From a virus, in IMG/VR virus record IMGVR_UViG_3300042882_000890, positions 42,605 through 106,604 of that record: 64,000 bases of DNA; one strand, 5' to 3'. Below are positions 13,303-21,267 of the stretch, one piece after another (within the stretch, counting starts at the first letter, position 1; every line of letters begins with the position of its first letter). Under the pieces are notes generated by a model that searched no databases, was not told the DNA's origin, and saw only the letters and a program-made list of their open reading frames with translations. The position numbers and the translations under genes were made by a program.

Positions 13303-13307
13303 CTTTG
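13276..13307 (+). promoter_or_regulatory. Bacteroidetes-type promoter
   Basis: CTTG 13276-13279 and TAACTTTG 13300-13307, spacer 20; located within the end of the preceding small gene. Confidence 0.8.
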
Positions 13308-13320
13308 CAAAAAAATAATT

Positions 13321-13557
13321 ATGATAGGGACAGTAAAAAAAGACAAAGAAGGTAACTTTATAGTAGTTTACCACAAAGAGTGCATAGAAGATTCAGATGC
13401 TGTAGTAAGAGTTTCTTGTAATCTAATGCCTAGTTATAAGTATTGCAAATTTGAAGATGGCGAAACTATAGAGTTTGAGCTATTGGAGTTTGTACAAAAG
13501 GACGGTAGTTTTGATATCTATGCTAAGCCTTATTTTGATAACTTTAGTAGGATGTAA
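13321..13557 (+). CDS. Small hypothetical protein
   Basis: A 78-residue, acidic, beta-rich protein (EGNFIVVYHKEC, EDGETIEFELLEFV) resembling small OB- or SH3-like barrels in composition. First gene after a promoter. No family recognised. Confidence 0.55.
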   Translation: MIGTVKKDKEGNFIVVYHKECIEDSDAVVRVSCNLMPSYKYCKFEDGETIEFELLEFVQKDGSFDIYAKPYFDNFSRM

Positions 13558-13561
13558 TATT

Positions 13562-14017
13562 ATGAAAGAACAGCAAAAAAAGCATCTAATCGAGATGATG
13601 CAACAGGACGAAGAGTTGGGGTTGTACGAAGAAATCAAATTAGAAGATGTCTTCAACGATGGTAAAAGAGAGAATATTAAAAAGTTTATTGATGAAATAA
13701 ATAATTCTCCCGAACCAAATCAAGCACTTAAAGATGCTGCTGAAAAATATGCTGAAATTTATAGATGTCCAGCAACAAATTCGGATGAGTATTGCAGACA
13801 CGATATTATATCAGCAATAAATTTTGGTATTAAGTTGCAACAAGAACAAGACAGATGGAAAACAGTCTTTGAAGAAATACCACCAAGCAATATCGAGCTA
13901 TTAGCTGAAAGTCCTGATGGAGTTATTCACTTAACAGACTGGAGAGCAGGATATCAAATCTTCTCTTGCCAAGCTAAGTCAGAGTCAACTGATGGTTGGA
14001 AATGGAAAATAATTTAA
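13562..14017 (+). CDS. DUF551-like modular protein
   Basis: The 151-residue product starts at ATG 13562 (an upstream extension overlaps the preceding gene). The N-terminal half is helical with ALKDAAEKYAE and INFGIKLQQEQDRWK, related to the small modules at 2427-3042. The C-terminal half (about 100-151) has EIPPSNIELLAESPDG, then HLTDWRAGY and a terminal GWKWK, matching the DUF551 pattern of short Trp-rich phage proteins. Function unknown. It is followed by another copy of the junction repeat. Confidence 0.65.
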   Translation: MKEQQKKHLIEMMQQDEELGLYEEIKLEDVFNDGKRENIKKFIDEINNSPEPNQALKDAAEKYAEIYRCPATNSDEYCRHDIISAINFGIKLQQEQDRWKTVFEEIPPSNIELLAESPDGVIHLTDWRAGYQIFSCQAKSESTDGWKWKII

Positions 14018-14027
14018 AAAGAAATAA
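14013..14027 (+). repeat. Gene-junction repeat TTTAAAAAGAAATAA
   Basis: Exact copy, one base before the next ATG region; overlaps the stop of the DUF551-like gene. Confidence 0.7.
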
Positions 14028-14028
14028 T

Positions 14029-14235
14029 ATGAAACCTTGGATAACAACAAAAATACAAAACCACTGTGAGCAAGTCATAGAAATAACAGCAGATGAATCA
14101 TTTTCTTCAATCGAGTTTTCTTTTTCAGAAGCAGATGGTACCCACATGACAAACCCTCTTTATATTAATAAAGATGAACTTCCGGTGCTTATACAAAAAT
14201 TACAAGAAATGATGGAGTACGTAACAACTAAATAA
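14029..14235 (+). CDS. Small hypothetical protein (68 aa)
   Basis: ATG 14029, directly behind the junction repeat. A beta-strand-rich first half (SSIEFSFSEADG) and a helical end (LPVLIQKLQEMMEY). The next gene starts one base after its stop. No family assigned. Confidence 0.55.
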   Translation: MKPWITTKIQNHCEQVIEITADESFSSIEFSFSEADGTHMTNPLYINKDELPVLIQKLQEMMEYVTTK

Positions 14236-14236
14236 A

Positions 14237-14533
14237 ATGAAAATAGTAATATCAGAGCATTGTTTTGGCAATGACGTTTATGTTGATGGTGTAGATTTAA
14301 CAGAGGCAGAAGAGGGATTGTTTGACCCCCAAAAACAGAAGGACTGTCGTGGGGCTATTCTTCTTGAAATTATGCAGAATATGGATAATATCTCGGCATA
14401 CCATTGGAATGAATTAGTACAAATGGCAGTAGAAAATAATCCAAGATACCAATTAAACGCAGAAGAAAGTTCTAGTGAAGTTTGTGAGCAATGTGGGAAT
14501 TGGAACAGTAGCACAGTATATGACAAAATATGA
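14237..14533 (+). CDS. Small acidic protein with a C-terminal CxxC
   Basis: 98 residues, acidic. A CEQC pair near the C-terminus (about 84-87) could bind metal or be redox active; the body is helical. The stop overlaps the next start (ATGA). Function unknown. Confidence 0.55.
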   Translation: MKIVISEHCFGNDVYVDGVDLTEAEEGLFDPQKQKDCRGAILLEIMQNMDNISAYHWNELVQMAVENNPRYQLNAEESSSEVCEQCGNWNSSTVYDKI

Positions 14534-14775
14534 GAGATAGTTTAAAACTTTTCACAACAGGGTTTGTGCAGGTATTTTTTGTAGCGGTTAACACTTACTT
14601 TCTGAGTAAAAGCTTTTTTGTGGGGGTGTTTATATGTGGGTTTATGATTTCATTTATATGGAGTTGGAATGTTAAAAAAGTTGCATTTGGAACAATGCAC
14701 GATAGAATAGCTTACGCAAGTGGAGCCGGATTTGGTTCCTTAATAGGATTAATAATTTCAAAATTTATAATTTAA
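14530..14775 (+). CDS. Two- or three-span membrane protein
   Basis: 81 residues with hydrophobic segments at about 12-27, 29-45 and 63-80. A loop KKVAFGTMHDRIAYASGAGFGS follows the second segment; its aromatic/basic loop then GSLIG pattern is one I know from small phage membrane proteins. Translationally coupled to its neighbours. Function unknown. Confidence 0.6.
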   Translation: MRDSLKLFTTGFVQVFFVAVNTYFLSKSFFVGVFICGFMISFIWSWNVKKVAFGTMHDRIAYASGAGFGSLIGLIISKFII

Positions 14776-14776
14776 T

Positions 14777-15304
14777 ATGCAAGTAAAAGTAAAAAGATTA
14801 TCAGAAGATGCAGTAATCCCTATGTATGGGAAACCGGGGGATGCCGGTATGGATTTAACAGCAACTTCAAGACACTTCGATTCAGACGGTAACGTGGTTT
14901 ACGGAACAGATTTAGCCTTTGAAATACCGGAAGGTTTTGTAGGATTACTGTTTCCTAGGAGCTCCAATGCCAAGAAAGATTTAACATTAACTAATTCGGT
15001 AGGTGTTATCGACAGTGGCTATAGAGGAGAAGTGTCGTTTAAATTCAAACCAGCCGCTTTCTTTGCAGAAGATTCGTGGGAAAATCCTGGAGATAAAGAT
15101 ATTAAAAGTTATTGGTTTGATTACACTATGTTACCAAAAGGTCAAAATCAAGATAGTGATAACTACGGATGTGAGTTATACAAAATTGGAGATAGAATAG
15201 GTCAAATTATAATTATGCCTTACCCCCAAGTAACCTTTGAAGAGGTTTCAGAACTTTCATCTACAGAGCGTGGAGAAGGTGGTTTTGGTAGTACTGGTAA
15301 ATAA
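14777..15304 (+). CDS. dut: dUTP diphosphatase
   Basis: All five trimeric dUTPase motifs are present: I GDAGMDL, II PRSSNAK, III GVIDSGYRG, IV GDRIGQIII, V RGEGGFGSTG. It hydrolyses dUTP to dUMP, keeping uracil out of DNA and feeding dTMP synthesis. At 175 residues it is longer than usual (about 150) because of an insertion between motifs III and IV (about residues 98-135, Trp/Asp/Asn-rich), also seen in some phage and Bacteroidetes enzymes. Last gene before a promoter. Confidence 0.95.
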   Translation: MQVKVKRLSEDAVIPMYGKPGDAGMDLTATSRHFDSDGNVVYGTDLAFEIPEGFVGLLFPRSSNAKKDLTLTNSVGVIDSGYRGEVSFKFKPAAFFAEDSWENPGDKDIKSYWFDYTMLPKGQNQDSDNYGCELYKIGDRIGQIIIMPYPQVTFEEVSELSSTERGEGGFGSTGK

Positions 15305-15306
15305 AT

Positions 15307-15337
15307 TTTGTTTATTGTAAAATAAGTTGTATCTTTG
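15307..15337 (+). promoter_or_regulatory. Bacteroidetes-type promoter
   Basis: TTTG 15307-15310 and TATCTTTG 15330-15337, spacer 19, ahead of the helicase operon. Confidence 0.8.
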
Positions 15338-15341
15338 CAGA

Positions 15342-15443
15342 ATGAAAAAAAGAATTATGTTTTGGTTATGGGTACTCTGGTACTTTTTTATAATAGGTGT
15401 CGAGATATATTGTTCAATTTGGTTATTAAAAAAAGTTTTCTAA
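15342..15443 (+). CDS. Small membrane peptide (33 aa)
   Basis: ATG lies only 5 bases after the promoter element, so the mRNA would be nearly leaderless. The peptide is almost wholly hydrophobic with five Trp and a basic start (KKR). It precedes the next gene by 1 base. It could be a membrane peptide or simply a translated leader. Confidence 0.4.
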   Translation: MKKRIMFWLWVLWYFFIIGVEIYCSIWLLKKVF

Positions 15444-15444
15444 G

Positions 15445-16047
15445 ATGTACATAAATTTTGAATTAGCTAAAACAAAAGGGTTGACCCCCACAGATGTAGT
15501 TAACCTACAACTTATTTCTCAGAACAAGACAGAGAATTTAGAAGGGGTTATTTTTGATAATATCCCCCTTCGTATTCTTCACTCTTACCAAGAGCAAGAA
15601 CTTGTTACGTTAATCAAAGCAAAGAACAAAAGCGAATCTATTCATAATAGAGTTAGGCTAACACCAAAGGGGCATGCTTTACTAGAAGACTTACAAGTAC
15701 CTGAGGTAAATGAGGATGATTTACAACTGTACGGTTGGCTAGAATCAACTTACCAAAGAGAGGGCAAAGAGTTAGGTAACAGAAAGAAGACTAAGCTTTA
15801 TATTGCTTTATTCAGAGGACACTCAGGTATTGATAGAAACAAGTTAGCCCTTCTTTGTAAAGCTTTTATGAATGACAGCAGTCAATTTGAGTGGTCAAAG
15901 AGATTAGAGTTTTTGTTCTTTAAGCCCGGAAATGTGTTCTCAGTTAGGTTTGATTTAGAGCAGTCCAAGTTGTACCAATACTACATAAAGCACAAAGAAG
16001 AATTTGATGATAAATTTAAAAAAATAGACGAAAAAGAAAATGATTAG
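15445..16047 (+). CDS. Winged-helix replication accessory protein (helicase-loader candidate)
   Basis: A 200-residue protein. Residues 10-78 look like a winged helix: TPTDVVNLQLI helix, YQEQELVTLI recognition region, then VRLTPKG at the wing. The C-terminal half (about 90-190) is helical and basic. It overlaps the helicase gene by 8 bases, so the two are co-translated. Genes in this position often encode replication initiators or helicase loaders, but no AAA+ motifs are present. Role inferred from context. Confidence 0.55.
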   Translation: MYINFELAKTKGLTPTDVVNLQLISQNKTENLEGVIFDNIPLRILHSYQEQELVTLIKAKNKSESIHNRVRLTPKGHALLEDLQVPEVNEDDLQLYGWLESTYQREGKELGNRKKTKLYIALFRGHSGIDRNKLALLCKAFMNDSSQFEWSKRLEFLFFKPGNVFSVRFDLEQSKLYQYYIKHKEEFDDKFKKIDEKEND

Positions 16048-17197
16048 ACCCTTAGGAGAAGTAGTAGACAGGTCGTTTAGAGACTTAAACAAATACCAAA
16101 AAGGTAAAAGTAAGCCAGTTAAGACTGGGAGAGAGTGGTTAGATGAAATCTTTGGGGGGCTATTGCCAGGAGACATTACCACTATTGCCGGACAATCCGG
16201 GGGTGGTAAGTCCTTTGAGTTACAGCGTATCAAAAACTTTGTAATGCAGGTAGATAACAATGTAGATGCCAAAGATTTTATTTGGTTAGACTATGCTTGG
16301 GAGATGCGTTTTTTGTCTAATATTCTTCGTGACCTTAACAAGAGCTTGAAGAAGACTAAGAAAGAAATCTTAACAGAAGAGTTCTCAGATGAGGAAAAAG
16401 CGTTAGTTAAATCTTATGCAGAAAATTTATCTGACGGTAGATTTTTTATTAACGAGGAAACTATAACTCCCAGAGCCTTTGAAAAAGAGGCTAGGGCTTT
16501 CTTAGAGCAACACAAAGATAAAAAAGGTGTCTTTATATCAGTTGACCACATTGCGTTGGCTATGGACGAAACAGGAGAGAAAAAAGCCACTGTAGATGCA
16601 ATCATTGAGATTATCAACAGATTAAAGAAAGAGTTTCCTAATACATACTGGATTATCTTATCGCAGATGAACCGTAACATACTAGGTAGAATTAAAGATA
16701 AGGACATAAACGCTATGCCAAATAGGTCAGACATCTTTCAGTCAGATGCTATGTTCTTTATTTCCGATTACTTATATGTTTGTCACAATCCATATAGACT
16801 TGGTATCAAGCAGTTCTCTAGGGTTAATGAAGAAGCTTACGAATATTTAAGTAACCATTTCTGTGAGGAAAAGAACGGTAAGGTATCGTTTGACACTTTA
16901 GGTAAGATGTTCTACCTTGTACTTAAATCTAGAGAGTCAGACGTAATGTTTAAAGATATCTTTATTGAGGATGTTGGTGTTAAAGATAAAGAAAAATACC
17001 GGGATAAGCCAGAGTCGGTTACTCAATCAATTGATGTGCCCTTTTTCAAAAACAAAGTTGAGGATGTTATATTTGAGCCCCCTGCTCCTAAACTATCTAA
17101 TCCGCAAGAGGCTTTTGGTGCAGCTTTTGATAGTACCAAAGCTTTTTCTTTTAGTCAACCACCTGTTGATGACGATGACGACAATGCACCGTTTTAA
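16040..17197 (+). CDS. DnaB/RecA-fold replicative helicase with SSB-like acidic tail
   Basis: The 385-residue protein has Walker A GQSGGGKS (about residues 53-60), Walker B FISVDH, and a sensor-like SQMNRNILGR, as in DnaB-type helicases. The DnaB N-terminal collar domain is absent. It would unwind DNA ahead of the family A polymerase. The far C-terminus is a flexible Ser/Pro segment ending VDDDDDNAPF, which closely resembles the DDDIPF-type C-terminal tip of SSB. Coupled to the winged-helix gene; a terminator follows. Confidence 0.85.
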   Translation: MIRPLGEVVDRSFRDLNKYQKGKSKPVKTGREWLDEIFGGLLPGDITTIAGQSGGGKSFELQRIKNFVMQVDNNVDAKDFIWLDYAWEMRFLSNILRDLNKSLKKTKKEILTEEFSDEEKALVKSYAENLSDGRFFINEETITPRAFEKEARAFLEQHKDKKGVFISVDHIALAMDETGEKKATVDAIIEIINRLKKEFPNTYWIILSQMNRNILGRIKDKDINAMPNRSDIFQSDAMFFISDYLYVCHNPYRLGIKQFSRVNEEAYEYLSNHFCEEKNGKVSFDTLGKMFYLVLKSRESDVMFKDIFIEDVGVKDKEKYRDKPESVTQSIDVPFFKNKVEDVIFEPPAPKLSNPQEAFGAAFDSTKAFSFSQPPVDDDDDNAPF

Positions 17198-17202
17198 TAC
17201 TA

Positions 17203-17234
17203 GCCCCCTCTATTAACTTAGTGGGGGTTTTTTG
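17203..17234 (+). terminator. Intrinsic terminator after the helicase gene
   Basis: CCCCC (17204-17208) pairs with GGGGG (17223-17227), followed by six T residues. Confidence 0.85.
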
Positions 17235-17285
17235 TTCATTATAATTCAGTGTTCACGTAGAATGAACAGAGCAAAAAAATGAACA
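17233..17285 (+). promoter_or_regulatory. Four TGTTCA/TGAACA hexamers in dyad order
   Basis: TGTTCA at 17233 and 17250; its complement TGAACA at 17263 and 17280. Spacing is 17, 13 and 17 bases, so the array is symmetric about 17259. It lies in a gene-free AT-rich gap between a terminator and a promoter, suggesting an operator or replication-initiator binding site. Confidence 0.5.
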
Positions 17286-17307
17286 TTAAAAAATATTTAC
17301 AAAAAAG

Positions 17308-17339
17308 CTTGTGTAATTAAAAAACTTATCGTAATTTTG
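17308..17339 (+). promoter_or_regulatory. Bacteroidetes-type promoter
   Basis: CTTG 17308-17311 and TAATTTTG 17332-17339, spacer 20, 23 bases downstream of the hexamer dyad. Confidence 0.8.
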
Positions 17340-17363
17340 CAAAGTGAAATTAAAACATTAATT

Positions 17364-17552
17364 ATGAGCAATAAAATTAAATCCGTATTCAATGCTTTCA
17401 AAAAAGATTTTATTAATGACTATCCCGATAACGAGGGTTGTGATAAATTCCTAGTAAGACCAGAGAATGTTTACTCAAAGAAAACATTAACCCTAAACAG
17501 AGATTTAGGTATTCATAAACTAAATAAAAAACAAAATGACAAAGTACGATAA
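17364..17552 (+). CDS. Small hypothetical protein (62 aa)
   Basis: ATG 17364 after the promoter (an in-frame start at 17337 lies inside the promoter). Basic protein, IKSVFNAFKKDF at the start. The next gene begins 17 bases before its stop. No family recognised. Confidence 0.55.
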   Translation: MSNKIKSVFNAFKKDFINDYPDNEGCDKFLVRPENVYSKKTLTLNRDLGIHKLNKKQNDKVR

Positions 17553-17790
17553 CCTAATGAAGCATTTTTTAGACAAAGGTTTTTCTGTTAAAGAGGATGT
17601 CTATATAGAGACTGTAGGGTATGATAAACCTACAGAAGAGTATGGCTTTACTGTACAAATAAAAAAATCTAAAAAGAAAGTTGTAGAGCTTTTTTATAGC
17701 TTCAAAGACAACAAGGACGTTATTGATTACGTCCAAATGTGGGAAACAAAATTCAAGTTAGTAGAAAAAGAACAAAAACAAATTTTTTAA
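17536..17790 (+). CDS. Small hypothetical protein (84 aa)
   Basis: Hydrophilic alpha/beta protein: a helical start (YDNLMKHFLDKGF), strands with Lys, and a helix with Trp near the end. It overlaps its upstream neighbour and ends one base before the kinase gene. Function unknown. Confidence 0.55.
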   Translation: MTKYDNLMKHFLDKGFSVKEDVYIETVGYDKPTEEYGFTVQIKKSKKKVVELFYSFKDNKDVIDYVQMWETKFKLVEKEQKQIF

Positions 17791-17791
17791 T

Positions 17792-18478
17792 ATGGTAATA
17801 GGTATTAGTGGGCGATTAGGCTCAGGAAAAGACACAGTAGGAGAAATTATCCAGTATTTAACTTTGCCAGGAGAACGTGGTGAATACATAGGATTTCAAA
17901 CTTATGATAATACTACTCTTGAAAGAAACTCTACTTTTAAGATTAAGAAATTCGCAGGGAAGTTAAAAACTATTGCATCATTGCTTACAGGTATCCCTGT
18001 AGAAAGATTTGAAGACCAAGAGTTTAAGAAGCAGTATATGGAACTTGAATGGGAGATGACTTACAGAGAGTTTCTTCAGAAGCTTGGTACAGAAGCAATG
18101 CGTGAAGGGTTACATAAAAATGTATGGGTGAATGCTTTGTTTGCTGATTATAAATGTGAACATGAAATTATATTTGACTCGCAAAGAACTAACAATCCTT
18201 TACAACCTAAGGAAGTTACTAATGAATTACTTCAGTATCCTAACTGGATTCTGACAGACATGAGATTTCCTAATGAGATGGAAGCTGTTGAATTAAGAGA
18301 AGGTATTACTATTAGAGTAAATAGAAATAATGGTACAAGAGCAATTGATGTAAATCCTCATCCAAGCGAAACAGCTCTTGATGATGCTAAGTTTGATTAT
18401 GTAATTGATAACGATGGAACTTTGGATGAGTTAGTTGAAAAAGTTCGTGTAATATTAACCAAAGAAAAAATAATATAA
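17792..18478 (+). CDS. Deoxynucleoside monophosphate kinase
   Basis: The 228-residue P-loop kinase has Walker A GRLGSGKDT at residues 7-15. The middle contains TYREFLQKLGTEAMREGLH and VWVNALF, typical of T4 gene 1-type dNMP kinases. DMRFPNE (about 149-155) provides the DxxF-Pro segment, and a terminal region HPSETALDD follows. It phosphorylates dNMPs to dNDPs for phage DNA synthesis, complementing nrdAB and dut. Stop overlaps the next start by one base. Confidence 0.85.
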   Translation: MVIGISGRLGSGKDTVGEIIQYLTLPGERGEYIGFQTYDNTTLERNSTFKIKKFAGKLKTIASLLTGIPVERFEDQEFKKQYMELEWEMTYREFLQKLGTEAMREGLHKNVWVNALFADYKCEHEIIFDSQRTNNPLQPKEVTNELLQYPNWILTDMRFPNEMEAVELREGITIRVNRNNGTRAIDVNPHPSETALDDAKFDYVIDNDGTLDELVEKVRVILTKEKII

Positions 18479-18762
18479 TGGAGTATGTAGGAATTAATGA
18501 AGAGTTCGATACTTGGAGAGACTCTTGGCAGGATAGTAAGTTTATAATTGAACTTAACCAGAGACAACGAGAAAAAGATTTCCGTGAAGGTTATAGGAGA
18601 GGTTTTGAGATGGCTATAAAAGTAGCAGAAAAAGTAACAAGACTAGAAGTAATACAACATTCTGCTCCATACAACGGAAGAGCTTACACAAACTATGCCG
18701 CCAAAGAGGTGGAAGTTCAATATCAAGATGGTGGCAGAACACTCAAAGTATTTTGTAAATAA
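18478..18762 (+). CDS. Small hypothetical protein (94 aa)
   Basis: Charged protein with a helical middle (RQREKDFREGYRRGFEMAIK), reminiscent of the Arg-rich helices of small phage modules, and a beta-rich end. It is linked on both sides by one-base stop/start overlaps between the kinase and the DNA polymerase. No function assigned. Confidence 0.55.
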   Translation: MEYVGINEEFDTWRDSWQDSKFIIELNQRQREKDFREGYRRGFEMAIKVAEKVTRLEVIQHSAPYNGRAYTNYAAKEVEVQYQDGGRTLKVFCK

Positions 18763-20708
18763 TGGATTTAGATGATAAAATATACATAATAGATTTTGAG
18801 TCAGACGGACTCGTTGACCAAGCCACAAAGATATGGACTATGGGAGTCGGGTGGAAAGACAAAAAGGGGGAATGGAAAGTTAAGTCTACTACGAATTATG
18901 ATGATATGCGAAAAGTTCTTGGTAATCCGGAGAACACTGTAGTATGTCATAATATAATAAGGTTTGATGTACCTCTGTATGAGAAGATTATAGGAGAAAA
19001 AGTACAGGCAAACATTGTGGACTCCTTAGGGTTGTCTTGGTACTTGTACCCGGAAAGGGGACAAGGAGAGCATGGATTAGCTGTTTGGGGCGAGTTTTTT
19101 GGTGTGCCAAAACCTAAGATTGATGATTGGGAAAACCTTACTATAGAAGAGTACTGTCATCGTGTGGAAGAGGATATAAAAATCAACATTAAACTTTGGG
19201 TAAAACAATACGAATATCTCAAGGAAATCTACGAAGAGCCTAAAGACATAGCCAGAATTATCCACTACCTGAACTTTAAACTAACTTGTTTGAAAATACA
19301 AGAGGACGAAAAGATTTTGATTGATATAAAGCAATGCCAAAAAAACTTAGATTTCTTACAAGGTATCGAAGGAGAGAAAAAAGGTTTATTAGAGGCTGCT
19401 ATGCCAAAACTACCAATAATAAAAAATATGACTAAGCCAAAAGTGATGTTCAAGAAAAACGGTTCTCTGAGTATTGCCGGTACTAAGTGGTTTGAGATAT
19501 TAGAAGCAAATAATATACCGAGAGATTACGAAGGAGAATTAAACATTACAACGGGTTTTGAGGAGCCAAATGCAGGTAGTCCAACTCAAGTTAAAGATTG
19601 GTTAATGAAACTTGGATGGAAACCTTTACTGTTTGAAGACGGTAGAAACGGTAAAGTCCCCCAAGTACGTGATAAAGATAAGATGCTTTGTAAAAGTGTT
19701 TTGGCTCTGAAAGAAGTTGAGCCGGCAATCGAACACTTAGAAGGGTTGTCTGTAGTGACACACAGAGCTGGGTATTTGAAAGGTTTCTTAGAAAAAGTAG
19801 ATGAGAATGGTTACGCTGTAGCATTTGCCCACGGGTTCACAAAAACTCTAAGGTTGAAACATGCCAAGCCATTTGTTAACTTACCTAAACCTACATCACC
19901 TTATGGGGATTTAGTTCGTGGTGTTATGATTGCACCGGAAGGGAGTGTGCTAGTTGGTTCCGATGTTAGTAGTTTGGAAGATAAAATGAAACAGATTTCT
20001 ATCTACCCCTATGACCCGGAGTATGTTGAAGATATGAATAGACCGGGATGGGATGCTCACCTTGATATTGGTATCCGAAGTGGTATGATTTCTCAAGATG
20101 AATCAGACTTTTTTAGATGGTATAAAAAGAAAGATAAAAAGATAGAGGATTTACCGGAGTCTTTCAAAGATTTTTCTGATGAGCGATTGTCTGAAGAGTT
20201 TGAAAAAGTAACTAAAAAAAGAGCTGTTGCTAAGACTGTTAACTATGCTTGTACATACGGTGCCGGTGTTGCTAAGATTGCAGAGTCTTCTAGTTTACCT
20301 CAGAAAGATGCCAAAAAGTTACATGTTGGTTACTGGGATAGAAATTGGTCTGTTAAAAAATATGCTGAAGACCAAAGAGTAAAAAATGTTAATGGTAAGT
20401 CTTGGATTTGGAATCCTATTACTAATTTTTATTACTTCTTGGCTTCAGAAAAAGACCGCTTTTCTGCTTGTAATCAGTCTGCCGGTGTTCGAGTGTTTGA
20501 TGGGTATGTGTATGAGATGATTAAACGTGGTGTAAAACCTATTTTTCAAGCCCATGACGAGGTTTTATTAAGAGTTAAGAATGAAGATGTGGATTCTACT
20601 ACAAGTGCCCTTAAAGAGGCTATAAATAGAGTGAATGCACAATACAAGTTTCCAGTAGAGATTGAGATAGATATTCAAACAGGTATGAATTATGCAGAAG
20701 TACATTAA
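18762..20708 (+). CDS. Family A (T7-like) DNA polymerase
   Basis: The 648-residue protein combines a 3'-5' proofreading domain and a Klenow-type polymerase. Exonuclease: IIDFESDGL (Asp-x-Glu), VVCHNIIRFDVPLY, and an Asp in VEEDIKINIK. Polymerase: motif A GSDVSSLEDKM, motif B KRAVAKTVNYACTYG, motif C FQAHDEVLLR. The motif B Tyr (NYA) favours terminator/ribose discrimination like T7 polymerase. There is no 5'-3' exonuclease domain. With the helicase and the primase-like protein it forms the replisome core. The L,D-transpeptidase gene overlaps its end. Confidence 0.95.
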   Translation: MDLDDKIYIIDFESDGLVDQATKIWTMGVGWKDKKGEWKVKSTTNYDDMRKVLGNPENTVVCHNIIRFDVPLYEKIIGEKVQANIVDSLGLSWYLYPERGQGEHGLAVWGEFFGVPKPKIDDWENLTIEEYCHRVEEDIKINIKLWVKQYEYLKEIYEEPKDIARIIHYLNFKLTCLKIQEDEKILIDIKQCQKNLDFLQGIEGEKKGLLEAAMPKLPIIKNMTKPKVMFKKNGSLSIAGTKWFEILEANNIPRDYEGELNITTGFEEPNAGSPTQVKDWLMKLGWKPLLFEDGRNGKVPQVRDKDKMLCKSVLALKEVEPAIEHLEGLSVVTHRAGYLKGFLEKVDENGYAVAFAHGFTKTLRLKHAKPFVNLPKPTSPYGDLVRGVMIAPEGSVLVGSDVSSLEDKMKQISIYPYDPEYVEDMNRPGWDAHLDIGIRSGMISQDESDFFRWYKKKDKKIEDLPESFKDFSDERLSEEFEKVTKKRAVAKTVNYACTYGAGVAKIAESSSLPQKDAKKLHVGYWDRNWSVKKYAEDQRVKNVNGKSWIWNPITNFYYFLASEKDRFSACNQSAGVRVFDGYVYEMIKRGVKPIFQAHDEVLLRVKNEDVDSTTSALKEAINRVNAQYKFPVEIEIDIQTGMNYAEVH

Positions 20709-21213
20709 TAAATTAGCGGTTTTGTTTTTTGTAGCTCTATTTTTAGTAGGGTTTTCCAAAGTTTCCAAATCAGGATTAAAAAAGGGAGATACCATTGATT
20801 GCATAGAGGTTTACAAAGATAACAGAGAGATGAGAGTTTACTCAAAGGGTAAGCTTTTGAAGACTTATGATATAGCTTTAGGTTTTAGACCTAGAGGTAA
20901 GAAGCACTTCCAGGGGGACGGAAAGACCCCCGAAGGTGTGTATTACATAAACGATAAGAACCCGAATAGCATAGCTCATAAAAACTTAGGTGTATCTTAC
21001 CCAAATTCTGAGGATATAAGGTATGCTAGAGAAAGTGGAATGTCGCCTGGTGGAGAGATAAAAATCCATGGTCTTATGAAAAAATGGAAGTTCTATGGTA
21101 GCTTTCATAAGTATGTAGATTGGACTGGCGGTTGTATAGCTGTAACAAATTCCGAGATGGATGAGTTATATAAGCATGTTAAAATAGGTGCTAAAATAAA
21201 AATTTTTGAATAA
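20692..21213 (+). CDS. L,D-transpeptidase (YkuD) family protein
   Basis: The 173-residue protein has an N-terminal hydrophobic signal/anchor (about residues 5-20) and a YkuD domain. DIALGFRPRGKKHFQGDGKTPEG leads to the active-site region IKIHGL and DWTGGCIAVTN; the catalytic Cys is in GGC with the conserved His upstream. Such enzymes form 3-3 crosslinks or trim tetrapeptides in the periplasm. In a phage it might remodel the wall against superinfection or prepare lysis. It starts 17 bases inside the polymerase gene. Confidence 0.88.
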   Translation: MQKYINKLAVLFFVALFLVGFSKVSKSGLKKGDTIDCIEVYKDNREMRVYSKGKLLKTYDIALGFRPRGKKHFQGDGKTPEGVYYINDKNPNSIAHKNLGVSYPNSEDIRYARESGMSPGGEIKIHGLMKKWKFYGSFHKYVDWTGGCIAVTNSEMDELYKHVKIGAKIKIFE

Positions 21214-21216
21214 AAG

Positions 21217-21248
21217 CTTGCAGGATTAAAAAACAGTTCGTATCTTTG
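21217..21248 (+). promoter_or_regulatory. Bacteroidetes-type promoter
   Basis: CTTG 21217-21220 and TATCTTTG 21241-21248, spacer 20. Confidence 0.8.
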
Positions 21249-21267
21249 CAAAATAAAATTAGAAAAT

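Noticed and set aside
2694-14027. CRISPR array from the repeated 15-mers
   Set aside because: Copies are irregularly spaced (93 bases to 8 kb), lie at gene ends, and there are no cas genes or spacers.
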